DNA from: Bin55 sp965220235
GTDB taxonomy: Bacteria > Pseudomonadota > Gammaproteobacteria > Pseudomonadales > Azotimanducaceae
DNA: 64,000 nucleotides
Assembly (NCBI GenBank): GCA_965220235.1
Contig: OZ244815.1
Span: forward strand, 1,860,001-1,924,000
Reading direction: 5' to 3'
How positions within the stretch are numbered: the first letter of the stretch is position 1; every line of letters begins with the position of its first letter. The translations under genes were made by a program, and so were the position numbers. The notes below the pieces were generated by a model that saw only the letters and a list, made by a program, of their open reading frames with translations, was not told the origin of the DNA and ran no database searches. This document shows, in pieces, positions 16,766 through 26,782 of this stretch.

Positions 16766-18580
16766 ATGAAGAACCGAAATATCGCGATCATCGCCCATGT
16801 TGACCATGGGAAGACGACATTAGTGGATCGTTTGCTACAAGAAACCGTAATTGGCGCGCGTGAGAAACTTGAGGAGCGTGCGTTGGATAGTAACGAACTC
16901 GAGCGTGAACGCGGCATAACCATTCTGTCCAAGACAACTGCGGTCGAACACAAAGGCATACGTATCAATATCGTCGATACGCCTGGACATGCGGACTTCG
17001 GCGGCGAAGTCGAACGAGTCTTGTCCATGGTAGATGCCGTGCTGCTACTCGTAGACGCCGTCGACGGACCGATGCCGCAAACACGGTTCGTGACTTCGAA
17101 AGCGTTTGCAGCAGATCTAAATCCGTTGGTCGTAGTTAATAAAGTGGATCGAGACGGGGCTCGCCCGGAAAAGGTAGTAGAGGAGGTTTTCGATCTTTTC
17201 GATTCACTCGACTGTAGCGAAGAGCAACTTGATTTTCCGGTTGTATACACATCCGCTCTCAAGGGTCAAGCTGGTTTCGACCATGACCGCCTTGAAGATT
17301 CAATGCAACCGGTGCTTGATTTGATTGTGGATCGTGTTCCAGAACCACCGATGATTGGTGGTCCATTTCAAATGCAGGTGTGCACGCTTGACTATTCACC
17401 CTATGTTGGTGTCATTGGGATAGGTCGAGTCCAACGCGGCACAATCGATGCGAAGACGCCTGTACAGGTTGTCTCAAAAGACGGTTCCACTCGCAGTGCG
17501 AAACTTATGTCGATCCAAGCGAATCGGGGCTTGCATCGTGTTGACTTGGAGTCGGCCACAGCCGGAGATATAGTCTGTGTGACGGGAATCGACAATCTCG
17601 AGGTATCTGAAACGATCTGTGATGTAACGAAACCAGAAGCACTACCTTCCTTGAGTGTTGATGAACCAACGGTCACGATGGCTTTCCACGTCAATTCGTC
17701 GCCGCTGGCAGGAACGGAAGGACAGTATCTCACGAGTCGCCATCTAAAGTCTCGATTGTTCACTGAGGCGACTCACAACGTTGCTCTTCGTGTCTCAGAA
17801 ACTGATGCGGCTGACGTCTTCAACGTGAGCGGCAGAGGGGAGCTCCACCTGTCGGTACTCATCGAAACCATGAGGAGAGAAGGCTATGAGCTAGCCGTGT
17901 CGCAACCGACGGTTATTACTAGAGTCGAAAACGGGGTAGTCGAAGAGCCGTTCGAAACCTTGTCATTGAGTGTTGAAACCCAGTACCAAGGTGCTGTAAT
18001 GGAAATGTTGGGTGAGCGACGCGCGAGCCTTCTAGACATTGCCAACGAAGGGCAAAATCGAGTACGGTTAACCTATAGTGTAGCGACGCGTGCACTAAGT
18101 GGCTTTCGATCACTATTTGCGACCGAAACTTCGGGGACGGGGATCATGTCGTTCGGTTCAGCGGGATACGCGCCTCAACAGTCTAACATCGACTTCACTC
18201 GACGAAACGGGGTGCTGATCTCAAACTGTGCTGGGAAAGCAGTCGCGTACGCACTTTTCTCACTTCAAGAACGAGGTCAAATGTTCATCGCTCCAGGCGA
18301 CGTAATTTACGAAGGAATGGTGGTAGGAATCCACAGCAAATCCAGCGATCTGGTCGTCAATCCGACGAAGGAAAAGAAGCTCACCAATATACGTGCAGCC
18401 GGTAGCGACGAGAACATCCTGTTGACGCCACCTATACAACTCACCTTAGAACGAGCCATAGAGTTCATCGACAATGATGAACTGGTTGAGGTAACGCCAA
18501 CTGCCGTTCGAATCCGTAAGCAAGTGCTTACGGAGAATGGAAGAAAGCAATCCGTCCGCAGATTAGCGACTAGCGCTTAA
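16766..18580 (+). CDS. typA: Ribosome-associated translational GTPase BipA/TypA
   Basis: This 604-residue protein has the normal length of BipA. The GTPase domain shows G1 AHVDHGKTTLVDRLL, the RGITI switch I segment, G3 DTPGHADFGGEVERVL and G4 NKVD. EF-G-like domains II and III/V follow, with the BipA-specific C-terminal region (GVLISNCAGKAVAYALFSLQERG). BipA acts in late 50S ribosome assembly, especially under cold or stress. No strong Shine-Dalgarno is visible before the ATG. A hairpin overlapping the stop codon may end transcription. Confidence 0.95.
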   Translation: MKNRNIAIIAHVDHGKTTLVDRLLQETVIGAREKLEERALDSNELERERGITILSKTTAVEHKGIRINIVDTPGHADFGGEVERVLSMVDAVLLLVDAVDGPMPQTRFVTSKAFAADLNPLVVVNKVDRDGARPEKVVEEVFDLFDSLDCSEEQLDFPVVYTSALKGQAGFDHDRLEDSMQPVLDLIVDRVPEPPMIGGPFQMQVCTLDYSPYVGVIGIGRVQRGTIDAKTPVQVVSKDGSTRSAKLMSIQANRGLHRVDLESATAGDIVCVTGIDNLEVSETICDVTKPEALPSLSVDEPTVTMAFHVNSSPLAGTEGQYLTSRHLKSRLFTEATHNVALRVSETDAADVFNVSGRGELHLSVLIETMRREGYELAVSQPTVITRVENGVVEEPFETLSLSVETQYQGAVMEMLGERRASLLDIANEGQNRVRLTYSVATRALSGFRSLFATETSGTGIMSFGSAGYAPQQSNIDFTRRNGVLISNCAGKAVAYALFSLQERGQMFIAPGDVIYEGMVVGIHSKSSDLVVNPTKEKKLTNIRAAGSDENILLTPPIQLTLERAIEFIDNDELVEVTPTAVRIRKQVLTENGRKQSVRRLATSA

Positions 18581-18603
18581 TCGTGGTTGCTTTCAATCAC
18601 GAT
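18580..18603. terminator. Hairpin at the bipA stop codon
   Basis: ATCGTGGTTG (18580-18589) pairs with CAATCACGAT (18594-18603), one mismatch, CTTT loop. It starts at the last base of the TAA stop. The following bases are not T-rich, so it is a weak candidate. It is shared with the convergent efflux operon 155 bases away. Confidence 0.35.
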
Positions 18604-18757
18604 GAGTTTACACTCGATCGTGTTCTATTTGTATATCAGTTACGTTTATCTGATTGATCTAAAACGATTAAAGGTTACTATCTTCCGCTAACTGGAGCGT
18701 CCTCGTTCTACCGCTCTTTTCACAGTTAGGTTCTAGGCATCAACTCATCCTTGCTCG

Positions 18758-21700
18758 CTAAAAAGCGTCGTCGGTTGCTTTACGTGATGTGGAAGTTCCA
18801 TAGCTTTGCCAAATGAGGTAAATTGCAGGCACTATTAAAAGAACCATAACCATTGCGAAGAGAATACCTCCGAACATTGGTGCAGCGATGCGCCGCATAA
18901 CTTCGGACCCGGTTCCTGTGCCGAACATAATCGGCGTAAGCCCGATGGCAATCGTCAGCGTAGTCATCATGATAGGTCTGATGCGCTGCGACGCCCCAGT
19001 CAACACCGCAGTTCTGAGATCTTCAGTGGTCATCGTACGGTTTTCTGCGAGCACGCGTTGCTTCAATTGCTCATATTGAAGATTCAAGTAAGTGAGCATC
19101 AAGATACCCAATTCCGCCGCGACGCCTGCGAGGGCGATGAATCCGACGCCTACGGCGACTGACAGTTCGTAGTCAAGGAGATACACTACAAGTATCCCTC
19201 CTGCTAGAGCGAAAGGTACGGTCAAGACTACGATGACGACTTCACGGATACGTCGAAAATTCAAGTAAATCAATAAGATGACAATGAATAACGTAATCGG
19301 TCCAATCAACATCAATCGTTGTTGTGCGCGGATCAAATACTCGTACTGACCAGACCACGTCAAGGCATAACCGACTGGCAAAGCAACACTCGATTCAACG
19401 ACTTCTTTCGCTTCCGAGACGTACGAACCCAAATCACGATCCGCTATGTCAACATAGAGCCAACCATTCGGGCGTGCGTTTTCGCTTTTGATCACGGGTG
19501 GTCCATCGGTAATCTCGATGTCGGCAACGTCAAGCAACGCGATGCGAGCACCTTGGGCAGTCAGGATCGGAAGCGACTTGAGACTATCGATGGAGTCGCG
19601 GAGTCGCTGAGGATACCGCAGGTTTATCGGATACCGTGCGAGGCCATCAATTGAAAACGAAATGTTGGTACCACCGACTGCCGTTCGTACGACCTCCTGG
19701 ATGTTCTCAATGTTCAATCCGTACCGAGCCGCGCGATCCCGATCGATGTTGACGTTGATATATCGAGCGCCTTTTACACGTTCTGAATAAACTGAAACCG
19801 TCCCGGGTATTTCAGCTAATACAGACTCGAGTTCCTGACCAATCGACTGGATCACGTCAAGGTCAGGTCCTGCAATCTTGACGCCAATTGGCGTTTTAAT
19901 GCCAGTTGCAAGCATGTCGATTCTCGTGCGGATCGGCATGACCCATGTGTTGTTGAGACCGGGTATCTTGATCTTTGCGTTCAACTCCTCTCGCAGTGAA
20001 TCCATCGTGACGCCTTCCCGCCATTCCTCTCGCGGTCGAAGCTGCACCATGGTTTCGATCATGGTGAGTGGCGCCGGGTCAGTAGCAGTCTCCGCACGTC
20101 CGATCTTGCCAAATACGTTCTCGACTTCGGGAACCGTCCTGATGATCTTGTCGGTCTGCTGGAGCAATTCACGGGCTTTGTCGATGGAGATACCGGGATA
20201 AGTGGTCGGCATATACATCAAGTCGCCTTCATCAAGTGGTGGCATGAACTCCGACCCTATCTTGAGGATCGGCAACGACGCACCCATCACGATGATGAAG
20301 CCTAAGACGACGGTCGTTTTTGGGAATCTAACTATGCGTCCTATGATCGGGGAGAACCACGTGATTAATCCAGTGTTTATCGGGTTGTCGGCTACTCTGC
20401 GGATCCTTCCTCGAATCAAATAACCCATCAATACCGGCACTAAGGTAATCGCCAGAAAAGCTGCGATCGCCATCGCATAAGTTTTCGTATACGCCAACGG
20501 CGCGAACAGTCTTCCTTCCTGAGCTTCGAGTGTGAATACTGGGAGAAAACTAAGGGTAATGATCAAGAGAGACGTGAGCACGGGAGCTCCGATCTCGGTC
20601 GAGGCTTCGCGGACAATCTCCCATCGTTGACTTGCAGTCGCACTGTCGGTCTGTCCGAGTTCGAGGGAGAGTTTTCGGTGGGTGTTTTCGATCATGACGA
20701 TTGCACCGTCCACCATAGCGCCGATCGCAATCGCAATGCCGCCAAGCGACATGATGTTCGCGTTCAGATTCTGTAATCGCATGATCACGAACGCCCCCAG
20801 AATTGCGACTGGTAGGCTCAGCAGGACCACGAGGGAGGATCGAAAATGAAAGAGGAAGATTGCACAAACCAGCACAACGATGAAGAACTCTTCAGCTAGC
20901 GTTACCTGTAGCGTCCTGATCGCACGTTGAATCAGCTTCGAACGATCGTACGTCGGAACCAGTTCAACACCATCGGGTAAGCTGCCTTTCAGTTCGCTAA
21001 TACGTGTCTTGACCCGGTCTATCGTTTCGACCGCATTTTCACCCGCTCGCATGACGACGATTCCGCCTACCACCTCACCTTCGCCGTCGAGTTCAGCGAT
21101 GCCTCGCCGCATCTGCGGTCCGATCCGTATCTCCGCAATATCAGAAAGTTGAATGGGAATACCGGTCGCGTTTACTGATATCGGAATGCGTGAGAGATGG
21201 TCCACGCTTTGTACATAGCCACTTGAACGCACCATGTATTCCGCTTCCGCGAGTTCTACGACGGATCCGCTTGCTTCTTGATTGTTTCGAGCAATCGCGT
21301 GTTTGACTTGCTCCAGAGTTAGTTCGAACGCATGTAGCCGATCAGGATCAAGAACGACCTGATACTGTCGAACCATGCCTCCTACGGTTGCCACTTCAGA
21401 AACGCCTTGAACTGATTGGAGTTCGTATTTCAGAAACCAATCCTGCAGGCTGCGTAGTTGCTCTAGATCGTGCGTACCTGTTCTATCCACAAGCGCGTAT
21501 GCATAGACCCAACCAACTCCCGTTGCATCGGGTCCAAGCGACGGGGTAGCGCCTTCGGGTAGTTTGGCAGCGACCTGGTTGAGGTATTCAAGGACGCGTG
21601 ATCGCGCCCAATACAGGTCTGTTCCGTCTTCAAATATGACGTACACATATGAGTCTCCGAAAAACGAGTAGCCACGAACTGCCGTGGTTTTCGGAACCGA

Positions 21701-21922
21701 GAGCATAGCTGTGGTCAACGCGTACGTGACTTGGTCCTCTACAACACGTGGTGCTTGACCGGGGAAGGACGTCTTAATGATGACCTGAACATCAGAAAGA
21801 TCAGGGATAGCGTCGACCGGCGTACGAATCGCGCTGAAAGTTCCCCAGAGCACAAGAAGCGCTGTCAGGATCACAACCAGTTGACGGTTGTTGATCGACC
21901 ATCCAATGATCGCTGATATCAC
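18758..21922 (-). CDS. CusA/CzcA-type heavy-metal RND efflux pump
   Basis: This 1054-residue protein is of normal size for HME-RND inner-membrane pumps. It has the duplicated layout of TM1, a large periplasmic loop, TM2-6, TM7, a second loop and TM8-12. Recognisable parts are RTPVDAIPDLSDVQVII after TM1, the porter-domain segment RNNQEASGSVVELAEAEYMV, and GGIAIAIGAMVDGAIVMIEN in TM4 with the acidic residues for proton relay. The HME group exports Cu(I)/Ag(I) or Zn/Co/Cd; a CusF-like domain in the adaptor gene favours Cu/Ag. It is last in a tolC-cusB-cusA order and starts 64 bases after the adaptor stop. Confidence 0.92.
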   Translation of the reverse strand: MISAIIGWSINNRQLVVILTALLVLWGTFSAIRTPVDAIPDLSDVQVIIKTSFPGQAPRVVEDQVTYALTTAMLSVPKTTAVRGYSFFGDSYVYVIFEDGTDLYWARSRVLEYLNQVAAKLPEGATPSLGPDATGVGWVYAYALVDRTGTHDLEQLRSLQDWFLKYELQSVQGVSEVATVGGMVRQYQVVLDPDRLHAFELTLEQVKHAIARNNQEASGSVVELAEAEYMVRSSGYVQSVDHLSRIPISVNATGIPIQLSDIAEIRIGPQMRRGIAELDGEGEVVGGIVVMRAGENAVETIDRVKTRISELKGSLPDGVELVPTYDRSKLIQRAIRTLQVTLAEEFFIVVLVCAIFLFHFRSSLVVLLSLPVAILGAFVIMRLQNLNANIMSLGGIAIAIGAMVDGAIVMIENTHRKLSLELGQTDSATASQRWEIVREASTEIGAPVLTSLLIITLSFLPVFTLEAQEGRLFAPLAYTKTYAMAIAAFLAITLVPVLMGYLIRGRIRRVADNPINTGLITWFSPIIGRIVRFPKTTVVLGFIIVMGASLPILKIGSEFMPPLDEGDLMYMPTTYPGISIDKARELLQQTDKIIRTVPEVENVFGKIGRAETATDPAPLTMIETMVQLRPREEWREGVTMDSLREELNAKIKIPGLNNTWVMPIRTRIDMLATGIKTPIGVKIAGPDLDVIQSIGQELESVLAEIPGTVSVYSERVKGARYINVNIDRDRAARYGLNIENIQEVVRTAVGGTNISFSIDGLARYPINLRYPQRLRDSIDSLKSLPILTAQGARIALLDVADIEITDGPPVIKSENARPNGWLYVDIADRDLGSYVSEAKEVVESSVALPVGYALTWSGQYEYLIRAQQRLMLIGPITLFIVILLIYLNFRRIREVVIVVLTVPFALAGGILVVYLLDYELSVAVGVGFIALAGVAAELGILMLTYLNLQYEQLKQRVLAENRTMTTEDLRTAVLTGASQRIRPIMMTTLTIAIGLTPIMFGTGTGSEVMRRIAAPMFGGILFAMVMVLLIVPAIYLIWQSYGTSTSRKATDDAF

Positions 21923-21986
21923 GATTCGATCGTCTCAATGGAACACGAAACGTGATCGGTCCGATGCACTAGAACGAATGAACCAG

Positions 21987-23444
21987 CTATTGATTCGCCT
22001 CAAATATCCTGGTGATTTGAACGGACCCGCCGGGTTGCTTCTCGATCTCAAGGCGCACGGGGACCCCAATTTCAACTTCCTCTAGCATCGACTGTTCCGA
22101 GACTTTCAAATTCATCGTCATGGCGCGCCAACCCCAACTTTCAATCGGTCCATGTTTGACTCGTAGCGTACCTTTGTCGAGATTCACGTCGAGTATTTCA
22201 GCGTCCACGTTTTCACGCGTGGTAGGATCGCTGGAGTGTTCTTCGAACCGTGCAAGCGCTGTGTCGATATTGGATTCTGAGTCAATAAGAAACTGTCCAG
22301 ACGTCACAACTCGATCTTCGACATCCAGTCCTCTTGAGATCACGGTCGTGTTACCTGACTCATAGCCAACTACGACAGGGGCTGACTTGAAGCGGCCATC
22401 CCCTAAATCTACCACAACACGATCGCTTGCGCCTCCACGAATGACTGCGGAAGTAGGTACGTAGATGACATCTTCTTCACCTTCAACGATGATGCTTACA
22501 CGAGCAAACATGTTTGGACGGAATAAATCCTCTTGCACTGAATAGCCGATCCGTACCTTAAGGCTTCTAGTGCGAGGATCCATTTCTGGGTAGATGTACT
22601 CAACTTGACCTTCAAATCTTCGCCCAGGTTTTGAATCGACCTCAAAGATCACCTTTTGATTGATTTTTATTGCATCAGCATGTCGCTCCATTACTTCAGC
22701 AAGAATCCATACGCGTTCAAGGTCCGCAATCGACATAACATGAGTCGCTGGCGTCACGTAGACACCTTCACGAATTCCGAGCATCGCAACGACGCCATCT
22801 GTATCAGCAACGACCTTGACGCGCTGACTCACAGTTTTTGTACGGTCGAGCTCGAGGATTTCCGGCGCGGTCATACCTAACGAAACGAGTCGTTCCTGCG
22901 ACGCTGCAATCAAAGGTCCTTGAGCAGATTCTTTCGCGAGGAGATACTCTTGTTGTGCATTTACTAACGTTCGAGAATAGAGCTCGAAGAGCGTTTCATC
23001 CTTTTTGACAGGATCACCTTCAGCTTTGACACTGAGCTTCTCCACCCATCCGTCAACACGCGTGTGAATATGCTGTAGTGCGTTTTCATCGTACTCCACG
23101 TATCCGACCGTTTCGATTTCTCTGTCGAGCCGCCCATACTTGACTTGCTCCGAACGGACGCCAAGATTCTGTATCACGCTGGAATCTATTTCAACAGTAC
23201 CGGCAGTCGGTTCGGCACCATCCGCATACACGGGTACCAAATCCATACCCATGGGGGACTTACCAGGTCCGTCTCGGCGAAAGTTAGGGTCCATCGGAGC
23301 TACCCAATACAGAATCTCGCGCTGATCAGATTCGGCTTCCTCATTGATTAAGGAAACGAGCGAACCGTCAGTGATTTCCGACAAAAGAAAGCCGAATACC
23401 GTGCCGACGAGCAATGTCGCAACAAGGTAGAGTGATTTCTTCAT
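21987..23444 (-). CDS. CusB-type RND periplasmic adaptor with heavy-metal-binding and CusF-like domains
   Basis: 485 residues. An N-terminal membrane anchor (LYLVATLLVGTVFGFLLS) is followed by the metal-binding motif YWVAPMDPNFRRDGPGKSP then MGMDLVPVY near residues 47-73. Then come the barrel-sandwich hybrid and helical hairpin of membrane-fusion proteins (HTRVDGWVEKL; LYSRTLVNAQQEYLLAKES). The C-terminal 80 residues (EILDVNLDKGTLRVKHGPIE, then WGWRAMTMNLKV) match a CusF domain, with the W..M.M residues that bind Cu(I)/Ag(I). This fusion supports copper/silver as substrate. The ATG overlaps the stop of the tolC gene (ATGA). Confidence 0.9.
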   Translation of the reverse strand: MKKSLYLVATLLVGTVFGFLLSEITDGSLVSLINEEAESDQREILYWVAPMDPNFRRDGPGKSPMGMDLVPVYADGAEPTAGTVEIDSSVIQNLGVRSEQVKYGRLDREIETVGYVEYDENALQHIHTRVDGWVEKLSVKAEGDPVKKDETLFELYSRTLVNAQQEYLLAKESAQGPLIAASQERLVSLGMTAPEILELDRTKTVSQRVKVVADTDGVVAMLGIREGVYVTPATHVMSIADLERVWILAEVMERHADAIKINQKVIFEVDSKPGRRFEGQVEYIYPEMDPRTRSLKVRIGYSVQEDLFRPNMFARVSIIVEGEEDVIYVPTSAVIRGGASDRVVVDLGDGRFKSAPVVVGYESGNTTVISRGLDVEDRVVTSGQFLIDSESNIDTALARFEEHSSDPTTRENVDAEILDVNLDKGTLRVKHGPIESWGWRAMTMNLKVSEQSMLEEVEIGVPVRLEIEKQPGGSVQITRIFEANQ

Positions 23445-24754
23445 TTCGTCGAACCGTTAAGCGAATCTATGGTTGCCCAAGCTTTCAAACGATCGATTCT
23501 CACCCGATGTTGTTCTAGTTTGGCATCTACTTCGTTCACATAGCTCAATAGAACGTCCGCAAAGCTACCTTCTTTATTTTGGTACGCTTTTAGCGCCGCT
23601 TGAGCGTGGTTCTGTGTTTGCGGTACGATCGCTTCATCGAGTAGTTTGATTCTCTCCGATAAGCGACGCCAATCCGAATATGCGATGTTGATGTCCGATC
23701 TCATATCTCGGAGCACTTCAAGTCGAGATTGTCGAGCAGCATTTTCATCTGCTTGCGCAGCTCGTAGACGGAGATTATTTTGGCGCTTTGCTGCAATCGG
23801 TACCGAAAAACTAAGTGTCGCACTAGCGAAGTCAGATCTAGCATCACCTTCAAAGCCTACGCCGTCGCGGATACCGTAGCTTAGATCGACGTGCCATTCT
23901 GGTTTAAATTCGGATTCACTTAATTGCACTTTAGCGCTTTGCGCCGAAACAAGCGAATCTATGATCCTGACGCGCGGATGCTTCACAAGTGCATCTAAGA
24001 CATGTTCCCTTCTAGGAACCGCGCTCCATTGCGGGAGTTTGGTGCTAATGGCATCCGCTTGGGCAATTCCGGTTAAACGTTCCAATAGCGTGAGAGCTTC
24101 ATACTCGCGGCGTTGAGTATCGATTAGACGGCTCTTCAACCGACTAAGTTCGAGATCAGCAGCTATCACAGCAAGCTGCAATTCGTCCCCTGTCGCGTAA
24201 CGCGCTCGCACGACATCGGTGAGATTTTCTAAAAGTAGGAGGGCTTGCTCAGTGAGTTGTATCTCCTGATGCAAGTAGTGTGCTTCCAACCAGGTTTTTC
24301 GTGTATCAAGGACGACGTCCTGAGACGCCAAAGAAGCTCGTTGATTGAATGCTTTGCTAAGTTGCTCGTGGTTCGAACTAATTGCCGATCGCGCTCCCTT
24401 CGGAGGAATCATTTGACGAAATCCAATGAGAGCTTGCGTCATCGGCTCCGTATGGAGAGCAAAACTGTCCAATGGAACATTCAGAAAACCTGTGCGAACA
24501 ATCGGCTTGGGAAGTTGAGTTGCTGCTTCTCTGAGTTTGTCCTGCGCGTCAGCCTGCAGTCGAAACGCGCTTATTCGAGGTTCAGCGGACAATGCTTGTT
24601 CGACAGCGCTCTCGATTGTCAGTTCCTGAACGCTAACTTGAGCTGGTGAGAAGCTCGCGAAACACGTAATAGACGCGCAACACGCTAATCGACGAAATTG
24701 GTCAATCCATCGTACGTTACACCTGCTCACTCTCGGAAGCCTCTCCCGATACAT
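23441..24754 (-). CDS. TolC family outer-membrane efflux protein
   Basis: 437 residues, with an N-terminal hydrophobic segment (LACCASITCFASFSPAQV) as signal peptide followed by VQELTIESAVEQALSAEPRI, the usual start of the outer-membrane-efflux fold. Two long coiled-coil-like repeats follow (AAQADENAARQSRLEVLRDM; EGSFADVLLSYVNEVD). It forms the outer-membrane channel of the adjacent metal pump (CusC role). The exact start is uncertain because the n-region is long. It is the first gene of the three-gene operon. Confidence 0.87.
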   Translation of the reverse strand: MYRERLPRVSRCNVRWIDQFRRLACCASITCFASFSPAQVSVQELTIESAVEQALSAEPRISAFRLQADAQDKLREAATQLPKPIVRTGFLNVPLDSFALHTEPMTQALIGFRQMIPPKGARSAISSNHEQLSKAFNQRASLASQDVVLDTRKTWLEAHYLHQEIQLTEQALLLLENLTDVVRARYATGDELQLAVIAADLELSRLKSRLIDTQRREYEALTLLERLTGIAQADAISTKLPQWSAVPRREHVLDALVKHPRVRIIDSLVSAQSAKVQLSESEFKPEWHVDLSYGIRDGVGFEGDARSDFASATLSFSVPIAAKRQNNLRLRAAQADENAARQSRLEVLRDMRSDINIAYSDWRRLSERIKLLDEAIVPQTQNHAQAALKAYQNKEGSFADVLLSYVNEVDAKLEQHRVRIDRLKAWATIDSLNGSTK

Positions 24755-24795
24755 GCTAAGTCTGACTAGATGTCCACGATTGCGTTATCGTAGCA

Positions 24796-24841
24796 ATATT
24801 TGCTCAAGAAGGAGCACTACTTGACAGAAATGCGCAAATAT
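24796..24841 (-). promoter_or_regulatory. Inverted repeat in the efflux operon control region
   Basis: ATATTTGC (24796-24803) and GCAAATAT (24834-24841) are perfect 8-base arms 30 bases apart, 42 bases upstream of the tolC start. The spacing is wide for one dimer site, so it could be a pair of half-sites. No metal-responsive regulator gene is in the window. Confidence 0.3.
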
Positions 24842-24927
24842 CGCGACGCCTAAGCTAGACCTAGATGTTCAAGTGTGGCACAACACACGCCTGTTGTGAT
24901 CAAATCAACGGGGTAGTTAGCAATTAG

Positions 24928-26565
24928 CTATTGTTCCGCGGAAATTTGGATTTCTTTATCTGTGATGAACTCAATCAACGCTGGTTGACCGTCGTTTGTC
25001 GCGTCGATACCACGTCGTAAGGCTGCGTGAATCTCATTAGGATCGGTGACCCGCTCCCCGTATCCGCCGAACGCTTTTGCCATATCAGCATAGTTGCCGG
25101 AAATGTCCGTCGACCCATACTTTTCTTGAGCAACTTGCATGATCGGAATTTCGATCGCCATCGAGAAGTTGTTCATCAGCACTGAGAGTATGGGAATGCG
25201 TTCACGTGCAGCTGTTTCAAAGTCCATTCCTGTAAAACCAATGGCAGCATCGCCCCAAACGTTAATACAGGTTTTTTCGGGTTGAGCAACCTTCGCTCCC
25301 ATCGCAAGACCAAGACCATAACCCAATTGCGTGGTTTTGCCCCAGCCAATGTACGAAAGTGGTTGAGTGCTCGTCCAGAAAGGTGAGAGTTGGTCGCGTG
25401 GACTACCAGCATCGTGCGTGATAATCGTGTTATCGATATCAACGGCCTTCTGCAGTTCATTAAGCACTCGATAAGGGTTAATCGGTGCTTCATTGTTTGT
25501 ACGTTTCGCTTCCCATTCACTCAGCCAAGCTTGCCGAAGTTCAGCGATTCGCTTCTGAACCGCACCGCGGCGAGTTTCCGCTTGGCTATGGTCGCGATCA
25601 CTCAGCGCTTCTGAGAGATGCTGAAGTGTCAATTTCGCGTCACCGATGAGTGCGTGTTGGGCTTCAACGTCCTTGTTAAGGTCCATCGGATCAAGTGTGG
25701 CATGAATGATGGTTCTGCCACGTGGCATTGGAACCCCAAAACCCGTAAGCGCAAAACTACATCCAACACCAAGAATCACATCCGCTTCATTGAGAAACGT
25801 TTTCACGGTCCGAGGATTCGCACGTCCACCAGAACCCAAAGATAGCTCATGCGACTCATTGAACGCGCTTTTGCCTTCCAGGCTCGTAGTGACCGGGATT
25901 TGCCACTCTTCTGCCAACGCCTGCAACTCTTTCCAAGCTTTTGCGTAATGAACACCTTGACCTGCATAGATCACGGGGCGTTCAGCCGCACTTAAGACCG
26001 CAGCAGCTTCTTCAACAGCAACTGGATCTGGCGCAGTCCGGGTTGCGTACGCTGGTTTGTAGTCCCAGCTATCCGGAACCTCTTCACCAAATAAGTCGAC
26101 AGGGACCTCGATCTGAACAGGTCCCGGACGACCATTGCGCAGCTGGAAGAAAGCACGACGCATTACTTCAGGCAAAGCACGTCCCATCGTAAGCGGTTCG
26201 GACCACTTCGTCACATGTTTTGTGTTAAGAGTCGAGTTGTAGTTTGGGAAGTAATTCGCGAGTCGCCTTGGATAGCCCGCTGGCAAGACGAGAATCGGTG
26301 ACGACTCTGAGTACGCCTGCGCGATCCCGCCGAACGCGTTTTCCGCACCTGGTCCGTGTTGCATGCAAAACGTACCAATCTTCTCGCCGGAGGAGAGGCG
26401 CGAATACGCGTCTGCCATATGCAGTCCGATGCGTTCCTGACGACATATGATCGTGCGAATGTCAGCGCGGGCGGCAGCTTCGATGATCGTGTTTACGGGA
26501 TACGCAAACAGCACGTCTACTCCCTCTTTTTTTAATACATGGGCAATGCCGTCAGCGACGTTCAA
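24928..26565 (-). CDS. Thiamine diphosphate-dependent enzyme (acetolactate synthase-like)
   Basis: 545 residues in the three-domain ThDP layout. The N-terminal Pyr domain has the catalytic-Glu region CRQERIGLHMADAYSR and CMQHGPGAENAFGGIAQAY. A central DHS-type domain follows near 190-330. The C-terminal PP domain contains GDAAIGFTGMDFETAARERI then NNFSMAIE, the GD...N cofactor-binding motif. It would decarboxylate or ligate a 2-oxoacid. True acetolactate synthases are longer, and no regulatory subunit is nearby, so the substrate is undetermined. It is separated by 217 bases from the divergent MscS gene. Imperfect CACAAC/GTTGTG arms at 24879-24898 follow its stop. Confidence 0.85.
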   Translation of the reverse strand: MNVADGIAHVLKKEGVDVLFAYPVNTIIEAAARADIRTIICRQERIGLHMADAYSRLSSGEKIGTFCMQHGPGAENAFGGIAQAYSESSPILVLPAGYPRRLANYFPNYNSTLNTKHVTKWSEPLTMGRALPEVMRRAFFQLRNGRPGPVQIEVPVDLFGEEVPDSWDYKPAYATRTAPDPVAVEEAAAVLSAAERPVIYAGQGVHYAKAWKELQALAEEWQIPVTTSLEGKSAFNESHELSLGSGGRANPRTVKTFLNEADVILGVGCSFALTGFGVPMPRGRTIIHATLDPMDLNKDVEAQHALIGDAKLTLQHLSEALSDRDHSQAETRRGAVQKRIAELRQAWLSEWEAKRTNNEAPINPYRVLNELQKAVDIDNTIITHDAGSPRDQLSPFWTSTQPLSYIGWGKTTQLGYGLGLAMGAKVAQPEKTCINVWGDAAIGFTGMDFETAARERIPILSVLMNNFSMAIEIPIMQVAQEKYGSTDISGNYADMAKAFGGYGERVTDPNEIHAALRRGIDATNDGQPALIEFITDKEIQISAEQ

Positions 26566-26709
26566 CGATCTCTCCGGGGATGCGAAAGCGTCGTAGTTTA
26601 CAAGTGCGTTTTTGTCTCCGAGTACGAACCTAGTCGAATTCCTTCGTACCGTCCCACGATGACTAACTGCGAAAATACAATGAAATCACGAATTACTACC
26701 GTCTTACTC

Positions 26710-26738
26710 TTGACGTAAATCAATTGGTGGTATGTGAT
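26710..26738 (+). promoter_or_regulatory. Candidate promoter for the MscS-hpt-MTIP operon
   Basis: TTGACG (26710-26715) and TGTGAT (26733-26738) are 17 bases apart, 45 bases upstream of the GTG start. The -35 is good and the -10 is weak. Confidence 0.35.
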
Positions 26739-26782
26739 TTGATGTCTGGAATTCACTATCCGAAGAACGAGGAAAGCTACCA

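Noticed and set aside
16666..17262. 198-codon frame antisense to bipA
   Set aside because: Ser/Thr-rich, low complexity, fully opposite to a conserved gene.
18758..21922. Multidrug (AcrB-type) rather than metal RND pump
   Set aside because: The TM4 and porter motifs match the CusA/CzcA group, and the adaptor carries heavy-metal-binding and CusF-like domains.
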